Shown: positions 43,475 through 51,892 of the stretch, piece by piece
Layout of the letters: each line of letters opens with the position of its first letter
Position numbering within the stretch: the first letter of the stretch is position 1
From: Aureibacillus halotolerans
Lineage (GTDB): Bacteria; Bacillota; Bacilli; Bacillales; DSM-28697
Length of the DNA: 64,000 nt
NCBI RefSeq assembly: GCF_004363045.1
Contig: NZ_SNYJ01000001.1
Location: forward strand, 1-64,000
Direction of reading: 5' to 3'
Notes under the pieces: model-generated
Databases searched by the model: none
What the model was told of the DNA's origin: nothing
The model's input: the letters and a program-made list of their open reading frames with translations, nothing else
Translations under genes and position numbers: made by a program

Positions 43475-43523
43475 TGATTCGCCTTTTGTGTCACCACAGA
43501 GTAGAAAACAAGTAAATTAAGCA

Positions 43524-43600
43524 GTTGTTCAGGCAGATTGAAAAGGCTTGTCTTCGAGAACGGAGCTGCCCCTCAGGCAACGAGCTGTTCTTGGCGAGCG
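43524..43600. repeat. Diverged inverted relative of the 124-bp repeat
   Basis: TTGTTCAGGCAGATTGAAAA and the following GGCTTGTCTTCGAG match the reverse complement of the 14.5-kb tandem unit at about 30 of 35 positions. Weaker similarity continues through CGGAGCTGCCCCTCAGGCAA. It lies between the convergent glycosylase and MATE genes. Confidence 0.6.
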
Positions 43601-43604
43601 TATG

Positions 43605-44945
43605 TCAATAGCCTGATGACTTCTCTTTCTGCTGCCACCGACATGACGTCCAACGAATCAAGAGTACACAGCCACGCACCCATTCATCAATAACAAAAGC
43701 CCACCAAATACCGATCAAACCCCAATGAAACATAATGCCAAAGACAAACGAAAGCGGAACGCTAATTCCCCACATACCAATGATGTTAACGATCATCGGA
43801 AACTTCACATCCCCAGCTGATTTTAAGGCGTTGTTGTAGATTAAATTTAGCGCACGTCCAGGTTCGAGCACGATGGCCGTCAGCAAGAGACCTTTGCCGA
43901 GCGTAATAATAGCCTCGTCGTCGGTAAACCATTTGAGCAAGGGATCGGAAAGGCTATACATAAGAAAAGCCATTCCAATCGAAGTCGCCATCGCCCATTT
44001 CGCGTAGCTATGACTTTGATGATAGGCAGCTTGGTTTTGCTTTGCCCCTAAAAGTCGAGAAATAAGCAGCATTGTGCCTTGCCCCATTGCTCCTGCAAAG
44101 GCAGTAATAAACATTTTTAACGTATTTGCGTATAGATTGGTCGTTAATGCAATCGCTCCTATCGTTGCAATACAAACTGTAATGGTCATCATATGGGTGT
44201 TCCAAGCAACAGCGTCCAATGATGAAGGGGCACCTAGACGAAAAAGACGCTTCACATCGTGTCGCGCATGAACGAAAAATCTTTGATTGCTCTTGGAGAT
44301 CAGGTTTTTTCGAATAAGTAGTCGAAAGAGGATCCATGCGCCGATAAGCTGACTTAGGACCGTGGACACTGCTACTCCAGTGACACCGGTGACTGGGAGA
44401 CCAAAAGGACCGAAAATGGCGACGTAATTTCCAATGATGTTAAGACCATTTACAGCAAAAGCAACGTACATTGCCTGTTTGGTGAAGCCATGGCTTTTGA
44501 AAATTGCTGTCATGGTAAGCATTGTTGATTGAATGACAAGGGGAGATCCAACGATAATGAGATAGCTCGTAGCAGTTGGCACTAAATGAGCGGGCAGCTG
44601 AAAAAACTCCAAAAGAGGGGCAGCAAAAATAGCTAGCATAACGCCAAGCGCAAGACCAATAATCGCGTTAAGCAGGATAGCAACTTTGGCAAGCTGAGAC
44701 GCTTCCTCTGTTTCATTCGCCCCTAAGCTACGCGAAACTAGAATGGTAACACCAATGGTCATTACGGTTAACGCTACAGTTACCATCATTAAAATCTGAT
44801 TGGCAAACCCTACGGCTGCCACCGCATCGTCCGAATAAGCACTCAGCATAAACGTATCCACCAGTCCCATAAGACGCAACAGAAGTAACTCGATGAATAT
44901 GGGCCATGAGACAGCAAACAACCTTAGGTGGTGACTCTGTAACAT
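43605..44945 (-). CDS. MATE-family efflux transporter
   Basis: A multidrug/toxic-compound exporter of about 446 residues with twelve membrane segments in two six-helix halves. Family patterns: LFAVSWPIFIELLLLRLMGLVDTFMLSAY-type start (split by charged residues), AVAAVGFANQIL, TILVSRSLGANE, and the second-half GQGTMLLISRLLGAKQ. Likely Na+- or H+-driven; the substrate is unknown. The ATG at 44945 follows AGGGGGGA. An ATG or GTG twelve codons earlier lacks a ribosome site. Confidence 0.85.
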   Translation of the reverse strand: MLQSHHLRLFAVSWPIFIELLLLRLMGLVDTFMLSAYSDDAVAAVGFANQILMMVTVALTVMTIGVTILVSRSLGANETEEASQLAKVAILLNAIIGLALGVMLAIFAAPLLEFFQLPAHLVPTATSYLIIVGSPLVIQSTMLTMTAIFKSHGFTKQAMYVAFAVNGLNIIGNYVAIFGPFGLPVTGVTGVAVSTVLSQLIGAWILFRLLIRKNLISKSNQRFFVHARHDVKRLFRLGAPSSLDAVAWNTHMMTITVCIATIGAIALTTNLYANTLKMFITAFAGAMGQGTMLLISRLLGAKQNQAAYHQSHSYAKWAMATSIGMAFLMYSLSDPLLKWFTDDEAIITLGKGLLLTAIVLEPGRALNLIYNNALKSAGDVKFPMIVNIIGMWGISVPLSFVFGIMFHWGLIGIWWAFVIDEWVRGCVLLIRWTSCRWQQKEKSSGY

Positions 44946-45080
44946 TCCATCCCCCCTACTTTGTTGAAGCACCAATCTCATTGTAAAGGGTAGATTGCAG
45001 GAGAAACAGTCTGAAATTTCATTTTTTTGTATGGTATACTTGCCTTAGAGGGGAGGAATTGCGTCCGTTGTCTTTCAAAG

Positions 45081-45143
45081 TGAAAAGCCTTGAACATGCC
45101 GGCGTTACCACAAGGGCAATGAGCACATCACAAGGCTTTGATC
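45081..45143 (-). terminator. Long hairpin after aguA, possible terminator
   Basis: AAAAGCCTTG and CAAGGCTTT pair across a loop of about 40 bases that contains further short stems; GTGA/TCAC extend the stem. It lies just beyond the alpha-glucuronidase stop on the minus strand, with the 3' side reading AAGGCTTTTCACTTT. Confidence 0.45.
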
Positions 45144-45152
45144 ACCGTTCAA

Positions 45153-47258
45153 TTAAGAATAAATCGTTCTCCCGTGCTCATCTTCGATTCCTGATTTCCG
45201 ATAAAAATACGTATTGATGATGTCGCGCCACTCTTTAGCTGAATCGACTTGGAGATTAAATCGAGTTAACCCATCATTAAACCGTTCCTCATCTATTAAT
45301 TCCTTGATTGACTTCCATTGTTCACGTAGCTGTTCGGCCTGTTCTGCTCCTTCAAAATGGGTATCGTAAATATGCTGAATCACTGATTTCCCTGAATGCA
45401 GTTGATGCGTATAGGGAACATGATGAAAAAACAGTACTAACTCATCAGGACATGCCTCAAGTGATTCATAACGCTTTTCATTTTCAGGAAAGTATTGACT
45501 CGTGTAGCCAGTGCCCGTTTGCATCGTTCGATCCACACCGATGCCATGTAAGTCAGCAAAATGATACGTTCCCCACGCTGAATATTCATAGCCATCAACA
45601 TTGGGTCCATAGTGATGATTTGGATTGACCATCCATCCTACGCCAAGTGGAGCTGTATAATTCTCATACGTTTGCAACGACTGTAGGAGCATCTCTTTTA
45701 TCGTTTTCAAGACGGTTGCGTGATTTCCATAGGTTTGTGTAATCCATTCTGAAGCGATGGCATCCGCGGACAATTCCGGGTTCCAGACCAATCGACCATA
45801 CCCATATAAATTAGCTTGAGCCAGAGGATGGCCCGTCCAATTATACGCATCCCCGCTGTTGGCGACAGCCGCAATTCCACTTAAAGGTCGCTCGTATAAT
45901 GACCCACTCGCTACATCCTTTACAAAAGAACCTTCGCCCTTTGCATACGTATCAAAATTCAATACATCCTTCCATTGGGGCACTAAATAGCAAAGATGCT
46001 TTTGCTGACCTGTATATTCTTGCGCGATTTGAAATTCGAGAATTTGGTTCGTATCCTTCATGGCCCCCAGCAATGGAGAAACACCCTCGCGAACTTGAAA
46101 GTCCATCGGCCCATTTTTGATTTGCAAAATGACGTTATCGTTAAACTGCCCATCTAGAGGCATAAAATGATCATAGGCTGCCCTTGCGCGATCTGTTGTT
46201 TTGTCGCGCCAGTCCTGATGACAATTGTAAACAAAGCAACGCCATATGAGGATACCACCATGTGGTGCAAGGGCTTCACCGAGCATGTTCGCACCGTCTG
46301 CGTGTGTCCGACCATACGTAAACGGTCCCGGTCGATTTTCTGAATCTGCCTTAATGACAAACCCACCAAAGTCAGGAATGGCAGCGTAAATTTCGCTAGC
46401 TTTTTCTTTCCACCACTCTCGGACATCATCAGCAAGCGGATCAGCTGATGATAAACCACCTAATTGCATCGGACTTGAATAATTCGCGCTTAGAAACAAC
46501 TTGATGTTATAGGCACGGAAGATGTCTGCTGTACGCGCAACATCTGGTAAAAAGGCGGCTGTAATGAATTCTGATTCCACTTGGTGCACATTGACATTAT
46601 TGATGGTCACTGCATTGATGCCAATAGAGGCGAGCATACGTGCATAATCATGCATGCGATCCCATTGCCTGGAAAAGCGGTTTTGTTGATAAAAAAATGA
46701 CAATCCAGCATACCCTCGCTCAATGCTCCCATCAACATTGTCCCAATGGTTCATCATTCGTATTTGGTTCACTGGCTGCTCAATCACTTCTTCGGTTGTG
46801 AGGATCTCATTCAACTGCATTTTTCGAAGCAAATGAAAAACAGCATATAAAATACCCTTCTCTGTTTTGCCTAATACGTACAGCTGATGCTGGCGCTCAT
46901 CCATTCGTATACAATAACCTTCCTCATTAAGGTTGGCGAGGCTTATCCTATCTAAAATATCTTCTTGAGCTACGTCCTCTAATGTGCCGAGTACGAGCTG
47001 GTTGTCGTCTTTCCCTGTTTCTGTTGGCGTCTCTCCAAGCAAAGAGGTAATGCCCCTTTGCAGTTCATCGATTGCTGAGTTAATCAACGGTGTACGATCA
47101 CACAAAACAACAAATGATTGACAAAACGAGCGATAAAAAGAAGCAACTGACACATCATCAATGGCGTTATATTGCAGCCAGCAGTTATAGCTTTGAGGGT
47201 GGTTTTCTCTCATTTGACGTGCTTGATTTTCGGTAGGATGGTTCGTATTGATTGTCAT
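45153..47258 (-). CDS. aguA: Alpha-glucuronidase, GH67
   Basis: Removes (4-O-methyl-)glucuronic acid from the non-reducing end of xylooligosaccharides. About 701 residues, the usual length of intracellular Bacillus AguA, with no signal peptide. The N-terminal alpha/beta domain, central TIM barrel and helical C-terminal domain can be followed. [30 protein letters not shown] is split by the active-site Glu, and [24 protein letters not shown] and [28 protein letters not shown] are GH67 landmarks. The ATG at 47258 has AGGAGG five to six bases upstream. It is the last gene of the glucuronoxylan operon. Confidence 0.93.
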   Translation of the reverse strand: MTINTNHPTENQARQMRENHPQSYNCWLQYNAIDDVSVASFYRSFCQSFVVLCDRTPLINSAIDELQRGITSLLGETPTETGKDDNQLVLGTLEDVAQEDILDRISLANLNEEGYCIRMDERQHQLYVLGKTEKGILYAVFHLLRKMQLNEILTTEEVIEQPVNQIRMMNHWDNVDGSIERGYAGLSFFYQQNRFSRQWDRMHDYARMLASIGINAVTINNVNVHQVESEFITAAFLPDVARTADIFRAYNIKLFLSANYSSPMQLGGLSSADPLADDVREWWKEKASEIYAAIPDFGGFVIKADSENRPGPFTYGRTHADGANMLGEALAPHGGILIWRCFVYNCHQDWRDKTTDRARAAYDHFMPLDGQFNDNVILQIKNGPMDFQVREGVSPLLGAMKDTNQILEFQIAQEYTGQQKHLCYLVPQWKDVLNFDTYAKGEGSFVKDVASGSLYERPLSGIAAVANSGDAYNWTGHPLAQANLYGYGRLVWNPELSADAIASEWITQTYGNHATVLKTIKEMLLQSLQTYENYTAPLGVGWMVNPNHHYGPNVDGYEYSAWGTYHFADLHGIGVDRTMQTGTGYTSQYFPENEKRYESLEACPDELVLFFHHVPYTHQLHSGKSVIQHIYDTHFEGAEQAEQLREQWKSIKELIDEERFNDGLTRFNLQVDSAKEWRDIINTYFYRKSGIEDEHGRTIYS

Positions 47259-47290
47259 AAAATCCTCCTCGACCATAGGTAATCTAATCA

Positions 47291-48082
47291 CTAAATGACT
47301 TTAAAAAGCGGCTGCTCACGTAGCCATGAGACATTAGCGCTCGGGAAGCGGATCTGCAATTTTCTTGCCAACGATGCCATTCCTGCCTCCTCGCTTTCCA
47401 TATGCCCTAATACGATAAGTGCTTTTTTCTTTCCTTGATATACGGCATCGCGTACATATTCAGGCGTTTCCCATTCAGGTCCTTCGCCTACAATAATTAC
47501 ATCGGCTTCCATCAAAGCAGGAATGGCTGTTTGCCCTCCCCCACGGTAACCGACCAGTACTGCCACGCGCTTGAATGACTCATTTAAATCACCCATCACT
47601 CGAAGGTAGCGAATGTCCAGCTTTTCTTTGACAAAAGAGCAAATGTTTTGGAGCATCATCGCCTCAGGTAGGTTGACGATGGACAGTGCACGCTGATGTT
47701 CTTGTACATACGTTATCCATTCCAACTGGACAAGTAAGCCTTCTGTAATGCCATCTGGCTGATCTCTATGAATGGCATCATGGCATCGGAGAACAGCAAT
47801 GCCTGATTCCTCTAGTAGCCGCTGCTTCTCTAACAATACGATGTCATTTTCTAACGTATCATCCTGATCCTTGTGGCTGTAGAAAGTACCTTCATGGACA
47901 ATGAGGAGATCAACGCCAGATTCAATCGCCTTTGTTATCACTTGATGGGAAGCGACAAAAGTCGTAGCCATCGTCTTCACCTCGGCAGTAGGTGACCCAA
48001 ACTCAATTGTGTCAACAGTCTCAGGGGTTTTCTTTAAGGAGCAACGTAAAAAAAGTGCGACATCCTGAACTAAAACGTGCAT
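47291..48082 (-). CDS. Nif3-like (DUF34/COG0327) dinuclear-metal protein
   Basis: A 263-residue member of the NIF3/YqfO family, whose fold binds two metal ions and whose biochemical role is unsettled. Two halves contain the metal-binding patterns [14 protein letters not shown] and [16 protein letters not shown], and near the end [12 protein letters not shown]. Family residues H, E and D are present although the first HH is replaced by HE. Its place between a sugar-binding protein and alpha-glucuronidase is unusual for this family and suggests a role in uronic-acid or xylo-oligosaccharide use. GAGGGGA precedes the ATG. Confidence 0.75.
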   Translation of the reverse strand: MHVLVQDVALFLRCSLKKTPETVDTIEFGSPTAEVKTMATTFVASHQVITKAIESGVDLLIVHEGTFYSHKDQDDTLENDIVLLEKQRLLEESGIAVLRCHDAIHRDQPDGITEGLLVQLEWITYVQEHQRALSIVNLPEAMMLQNICSFVKEKLDIRYLRVMGDLNESFKRVAVLVGYRGGGQTAIPALMEADVIIVGEGPEWETPEYVRDAVYQGKKKALIVLGHMESEEAGMASLARKLQIRFPSANVSWLREQPLFKVI

Positions 48083-48150
48083 CTCACGTCCCCTCTCAAA
48101 AAAGTTTCTCTATATGCTTGCCTTTAAGGTTCTCTTTAAAGTACTTAAGC

Positions 48151-48182
48151 AAAGAAAACCCGCCTGCAATGCACAGGCAGGT
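48151..48182 (-). terminator. Internal terminator or attenuating hairpin
   Basis: On the minus strand ACCTGCCTG pairs with CAGGCGGGT and is followed by TTTTCTTT, just after the binding-protein stop and before the Nif3-like gene. It could raise binding-protein mRNA over the downstream enzyme genes. Confidence 0.7.
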
Positions 48183-48192
48183 CATTCATCAT

Positions 48193-49833
48193 CTATTGTT
48201 CGTTTGATTCCTTGTATTCTTTGTATGCTTCATTTGCAATTCCAACATACTCCTGCACACCTTTTCCTTGCAGTTCAGCAACATAGGCGTCCCATTCTGA
48301 CAAATCACGTTGTCCAACGATAAACTTTAATGTGTTGGATTTTGCGTAGTCAAGCAATGGCGTTCCTGATAATGAAGACATCTCTCTTTGTTCTTGTGAG
48401 TATGGACGAGGAGGCTCAGGCTTTTGTGGCTCTCGGTTCTCTGCCATTGTTTCCTGCCATGCTAATTCCTCTTCGCTCATCATTGAATGCAATAGCTCTG
48501 TTGATCCGCCATAAGCAAACACGCCATTCGAGAATCCAAACCCTTCTTGCAACGTTGTAGGAGCCCCTGCATTTATGCCGTTATGGGTGATGTCTTCTTT
48601 AAGCACTCGCTTCCCATCAACTACATCATAGGTCGTGCCTTCAACACCCCACTTAGCAAATTCAAGTCCTTCATCGCTGTACCACAGCCAGTCAATAAAC
48701 TGCATCATTGATTTAAAATTAGGATCATCTTTTGCTTTATCCAAAATCATCACGCCATTTTCAAGTCTGGAACCACCCATAAGTGGCCCCTCTGGACCTG
48801 CTGGAAGCAACAATTTCTCAATTTTAAAGTTACCTTCGCCTAACGTTTCATTCATACTAAGTCGATGTCTAACAATTTCCTGAGAGTTCGTTGCGATAAA
48901 GAACGATTCACCTGAAATAAATTTTTGAATCGCCTGTTCGTCTTCCTGTGTAAAACTGGATTTATCCAACAAGCCTTGTTCGACTAAACCGCTGAAATAC
49001 GTGACCATGTTTTTGTGGTTCTCTGTCCCAGGGGCGAATACGAACTCCTCTTTCTCTTCATCAAACGCTAGGCCATCTCCTAAACCCCATCCACCTACTG
49101 TACCGAATGCGGTTGAGGCAAAGTTCAATGTACTTTCAAATTTCCAGCGCTCAGACCATGGGGTTTTGTCAGGATAAATTTCTTTTAATTGCAACAGGAC
49201 ATCCTCGAGTTCTTCCCATGAGGTCGGCATTGGAATATTGTTTTCTTCAAGAATATCGGTGCGAACAGCCAATGTATAATCTGGCCAAACAGCTTCATGA
49301 AGACCAGGGAGCACGTAAAACTTTCCGTCCTTCTGACGAATAGCATTCAAATCCTCATCCATGTCCCATTGTTCAATTTTCGCTTTAAGATTGGGCATTA
49401 GATCGATATAGTCACTTACAGGGAGAATGACACCTGAAGCTAAAAACTGTTGCTCCTGACCAGGATAGGTTTTAGGGATGATATACGGTGCATCACCCGA
49501 GTTAATGAGTAGACTTCGCTTTTCATCGTAATCACTCATCGGTACTGTTGTCGGGTCAAGAGTGACATTTGTACGCTTCGTTAACTCATCCCAAAACAAC
49601 CAGTCTTCCTGAAGCTGATAGCCTGGGTGATTGCTGTACAGGACAGAAAATGTTAATGGCTCATTCGCTTTGAATTGGTCCCCAACGGCATAATTCTCCA
49701 TTGCCGCACTGTCTTCAAGATCCTCAGGAGCCACCGCTTCTTCAGATGCTGAATCACTACAACCGCCAAGCAAAACACTGAAACAAATCAGGAATAACAA
49801 GTGAAATCCATGTTTTTTTATGCGCTTTCTCAT
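48193..49833 (-). CDS. Extracellular (xylo)oligosaccharide-binding lipoprotein, LipO-type
   Basis: A 546-residue substrate-binding protein for a CUT1-class sugar importer. The signal peptide ends in LLGGC (Cys at about 25), followed by an acidic linker. The mature protein has LFWDELTKRTNVTLDPTTVPMSDYDEKRSLLINSGDAP-like beginnings, typical of LipO/LplA proteins, and MQFIDWLWYSDEGLEFAKWGVEGTTYD near the C-terminus. Operon context with GH67 suggests aldouronic acids (methylglucurono-xylooligosaccharides) as ligand, which is inference. GGAGG lies nine bases before the ATG. Confidence 0.87.
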   Translation of the reverse strand: MRKRIKKHGFHLLFLICFSVLLGGCSDSASEEAVAPEDLEDSAAMENYAVGDQFKANEPLTFSVLYSNHPGYQLQEDWLFWDELTKRTNVTLDPTTVPMSDYDEKRSLLINSGDAPYIIPKTYPGQEQQFLASGVILPVSDYIDLMPNLKAKIEQWDMDEDLNAIRQKDGKFYVLPGLHEAVWPDYTLAVRTDILEENNIPMPTSWEELEDVLLQLKEIYPDKTPWSERWKFESTLNFASTAFGTVGGWGLGDGLAFDEEKEEFVFAPGTENHKNMVTYFSGLVEQGLLDKSSFTQEDEQAIQKFISGESFFIATNSQEIVRHRLSMNETLGEGNFKIEKLLLPAGPEGPLMGGSRLENGVMILDKAKDDPNFKSMMQFIDWLWYSDEGLEFAKWGVEGTTYDVVDGKRVLKEDITHNGINAGAPTTLQEGFGFSNGVFAYGGSTELLHSMMSEEELAWQETMAENREPQKPEPPRPYSQEQREMSSLSGTPLLDYAKSNTLKFIVGQRDLSEWDAYVAELQGKGVQEYVGIANEAYKEYKESNEQ

Positions 49834-49861
49834 CCCATCGTTCCTCCCCTTTTATCAATCC

Positions 49862-49871
49862 TTGTATACAA
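49862..49871. promoter_or_regulatory. TTGTATACAA palindrome before the binding-protein gene
   Basis: A perfect 10-bp palindrome, followed directly by TACTAG, in the 62-base gap before the binding-protein gene. The ATACTAG element also occurs in the palindrome before the gntR gene, so both may be sites for the operon's GntR regulator. Inference only. Confidence 0.35.
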
Positions 49872-49895
49872 TACTAGACTCCGCAAAGACCCTAG

Positions 49896-50768
49896 TTATT
49901 GCTTTACTGAACCAAGCATGACACCTTTTACAAAGTACTTTTGCAAGTACGGATACACAAGTAGAATTGGCAAGACACTTAACACCATCGTTACAGCTTT
50001 TATATTTGAAGATACCTGCTGCATATTACTCGCCTCAGCAGCACCAGCAGCCATAGTGTCAGAAGCACCTTTGATTAGGTTTCTTAAATAAATGGAAACC
50101 GGGAACAGATCTTGCTGATCAAAGTAGAGAAAAGCCGGAAACCAGGAATTCCAGTTCTCGACGGCGTAAAACAAAATCATCGTCGCAAGTACGGGTTTGG
50201 ACAGAGGTAATATAATGCGCAATAGAGTGATGTACGTATTAGCCCCATCAATGGATGCCGATTCCTCTAACTCCTCAGGGAGACTCTCAAAAAAGGACTT
50301 CATCACAAGAAGGTTAAAGATACTGATAGCGGTCGGGAGTACAATTGCCCATATTGAATTGGCAAAACCAAGGGACGTAATCAGTAAATAGTTAGGAATG
50401 AGGCCCCCACTAAAAAACATGGTGAACACGGCTAACATAATGAAGAAATTCCTTCCAACTAAGCGTTTTTTCGAAATCGCATAGGCAAAAATGGTCGTCA
50501 TGAAAATATTAATCGCAGTACCTACAGTTGTGTACAACACTGTATTTTTGTAGCTATTCCAAAAATGTGAATCGCTAAAAACCACTTTGTACGTCTCCAA
50601 ATTAAAGCCTACTGGCCATAAAAAGACTTCCCCTGCATTAATCTCAGCTTCTCCACTAAATGATCTTGCGACAATGCTTAAAAAAGGAAACAATGTTATG
50701 AATACAACTAGCAGTAGCAGGATGACGTTTGCTAGTTGAAAGAGCTTATACTGTCGTGAGTCTTTCAA
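49896..50768 (-). CDS. Sugar ABC transporter permease, LplC/YtcP-like
   Basis: A 290-residue CUT1 permease with six membrane segments. The cytoplasmic EAA loop is ESLPEELEESASIDGANTYITLLRIILPLSKP, the docking site for the ATPase. Together with the preceding permease and LipO protein it forms a polysaccharide-type importer. No ATPase gene is in the operon. The TTG start follows AAGGGGG. Confidence 0.9.
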   Translation of the reverse strand: MKDSRQYKLFQLANVILLLLVVFITLFPFLSIVARSFSGEAEINAGEVFLWPVGFNLETYKVVFSDSHFWNSYKNTVLYTTVGTAINIFMTTIFAYAISKKRLVGRNFFIMLAVFTMFFSGGLIPNYLLITSLGFANSIWAIVLPTAISIFNLLVMKSFFESLPEELEESASIDGANTYITLLRIILPLSKPVLATMILFYAVENWNSWFPAFLYFDQQDLFPVSIYLRNLIKGASDTMAAGAAEASNMQQVSSNIKAVTMVLSVLPILLVYPYLQKYFVKGVMLGSVKQ

Positions 50769-50810
50769 AAGGTTTCCCCCTTCCCCTCATCTTGCAGTGC
50801 ATTGAAATCA

Positions 50811-51776
50811 TTACCATAAGCTTGCACCTGTAATTTTCTTTGACAAGTAATTGGCGCTAAACACAAGCACAAGGCCAATCAATGCTTCAAACAAACCGAT
50901 GGCTGTTGCGTAACTAAAGTTGCCTGACTGTAATCCAACACGAAAGAGGTAGGTTGAGATGACATCGGCCGTTTCAAAGATTAATGGGTTATACAAGAGC
51001 AAGACTTTTTCAAAGCCTACTTGCATAAATTTCCCAATATTCAGAGTCAAAAGAACAACAATAATTGGCGTGATGCCTGGCAACGTAATGTGAAGTGTTT
51101 GCTTCCACTTGTTCGCACCATCTATTTTTGCAGCTTCGTATAAACTTTCATCGATCCCGGTCAGAGCGGCCAAATAGAGGATTGTCCCCCACCCAACAGT
51201 TTGCCAAAGATCCGACAAGACATAGATTGGTAAAAACCAGTCCGCTTGTTGCATAAAAAGAATGGTTTCGCCACCAAAAAAGCGGATGATTGCATTAATC
51301 GGACCATCTTCAGCGGTAATTTGAAAAATCATCCCACTTACGATGACGATCGATAAAAAATGCGGAAGGTAGGACGTGCTTTGGACAAATTTCTTAAAGC
51401 GTTTAGAACGCAATTCATTTAACAACAAGGCAAGAATGATTGGTGCAGGGAAACCGACTAGTAAAGTGACTGACCCGAGCATAATATTGTTCATGAAGAC
51501 TTCCCAAAACTTAGAGCTCTGGATAAACATTTCAATGTATCTCATGCCCACCCACTCTTCGCCAAACACACTTCCACCGGGGGCGTATCGACGAAAAGCA
51601 ATGACGTTCCCCATCATCGGAATATATTTAAACAGAAGAAGGTAGATCACAGGAAGAACTAGCAATGAATACAGCTGCCACTCTTTTTTCACCTGTCTAA
51701 GGTTCGATGCAAACTTTGAACGTTTTGGTACAATGTGCGTTTTTTCATGCGGTGCATTCGCGATAGGTTGTTTCAT
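50811..51776 (-). CDS. Sugar ABC transporter permease, LplB-like
   Basis: A CUT1 permease of about 321 residues with a long charged N-terminal tail (to about 42) and six membrane segments. The EAA loop is GIDESLYEAAKIDGANKWKQTLHITLPGITP, and the motif YIPMMGNVIAFRRY is typical of LplB proteins. The ATG at 51776 is preferred because AAGGAGAAG lies about seven bases upstream. It is followed after 42 bases by the LplC-type permease. Confidence 0.9.
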   Translation of the reverse strand: MKQPIANAPHEKTHIVPKRSKFASNLRQVKKEWQLYSLLVLPVIYLLLFKYIPMMGNVIAFRRYAPGGSVFGEEWVGMRYIEMFIQSSKFWEVFMNNIMLGSVTLLVGFPAPIILALLLNELRSKRFKKFVQSTSYLPHFLSIVIVSGMIFQITAEDGPINAIIRFFGGETILFMQQADWFLPIYVLSDLWQTVGWGTILYLAALTGIDESLYEAAKIDGANKWKQTLHITLPGITPIIVVLLTLNIGKFMQVGFEKVLLLYNPLIFETADVISTYLFRVGLQSGNFSYATAIGLFEALIGLVLVFSANYLSKKITGASLW

Positions 51777-51892
51777 AGGCTTCTCCTTCATTATTTGACA
51801 GTCATCATCAGGCGTTTGATTTGGATAGGCAGATGAGCCAACACCGCGACCCATCTACTTTCTCCATGTCCGATTAGTCGCAATCCCCAATA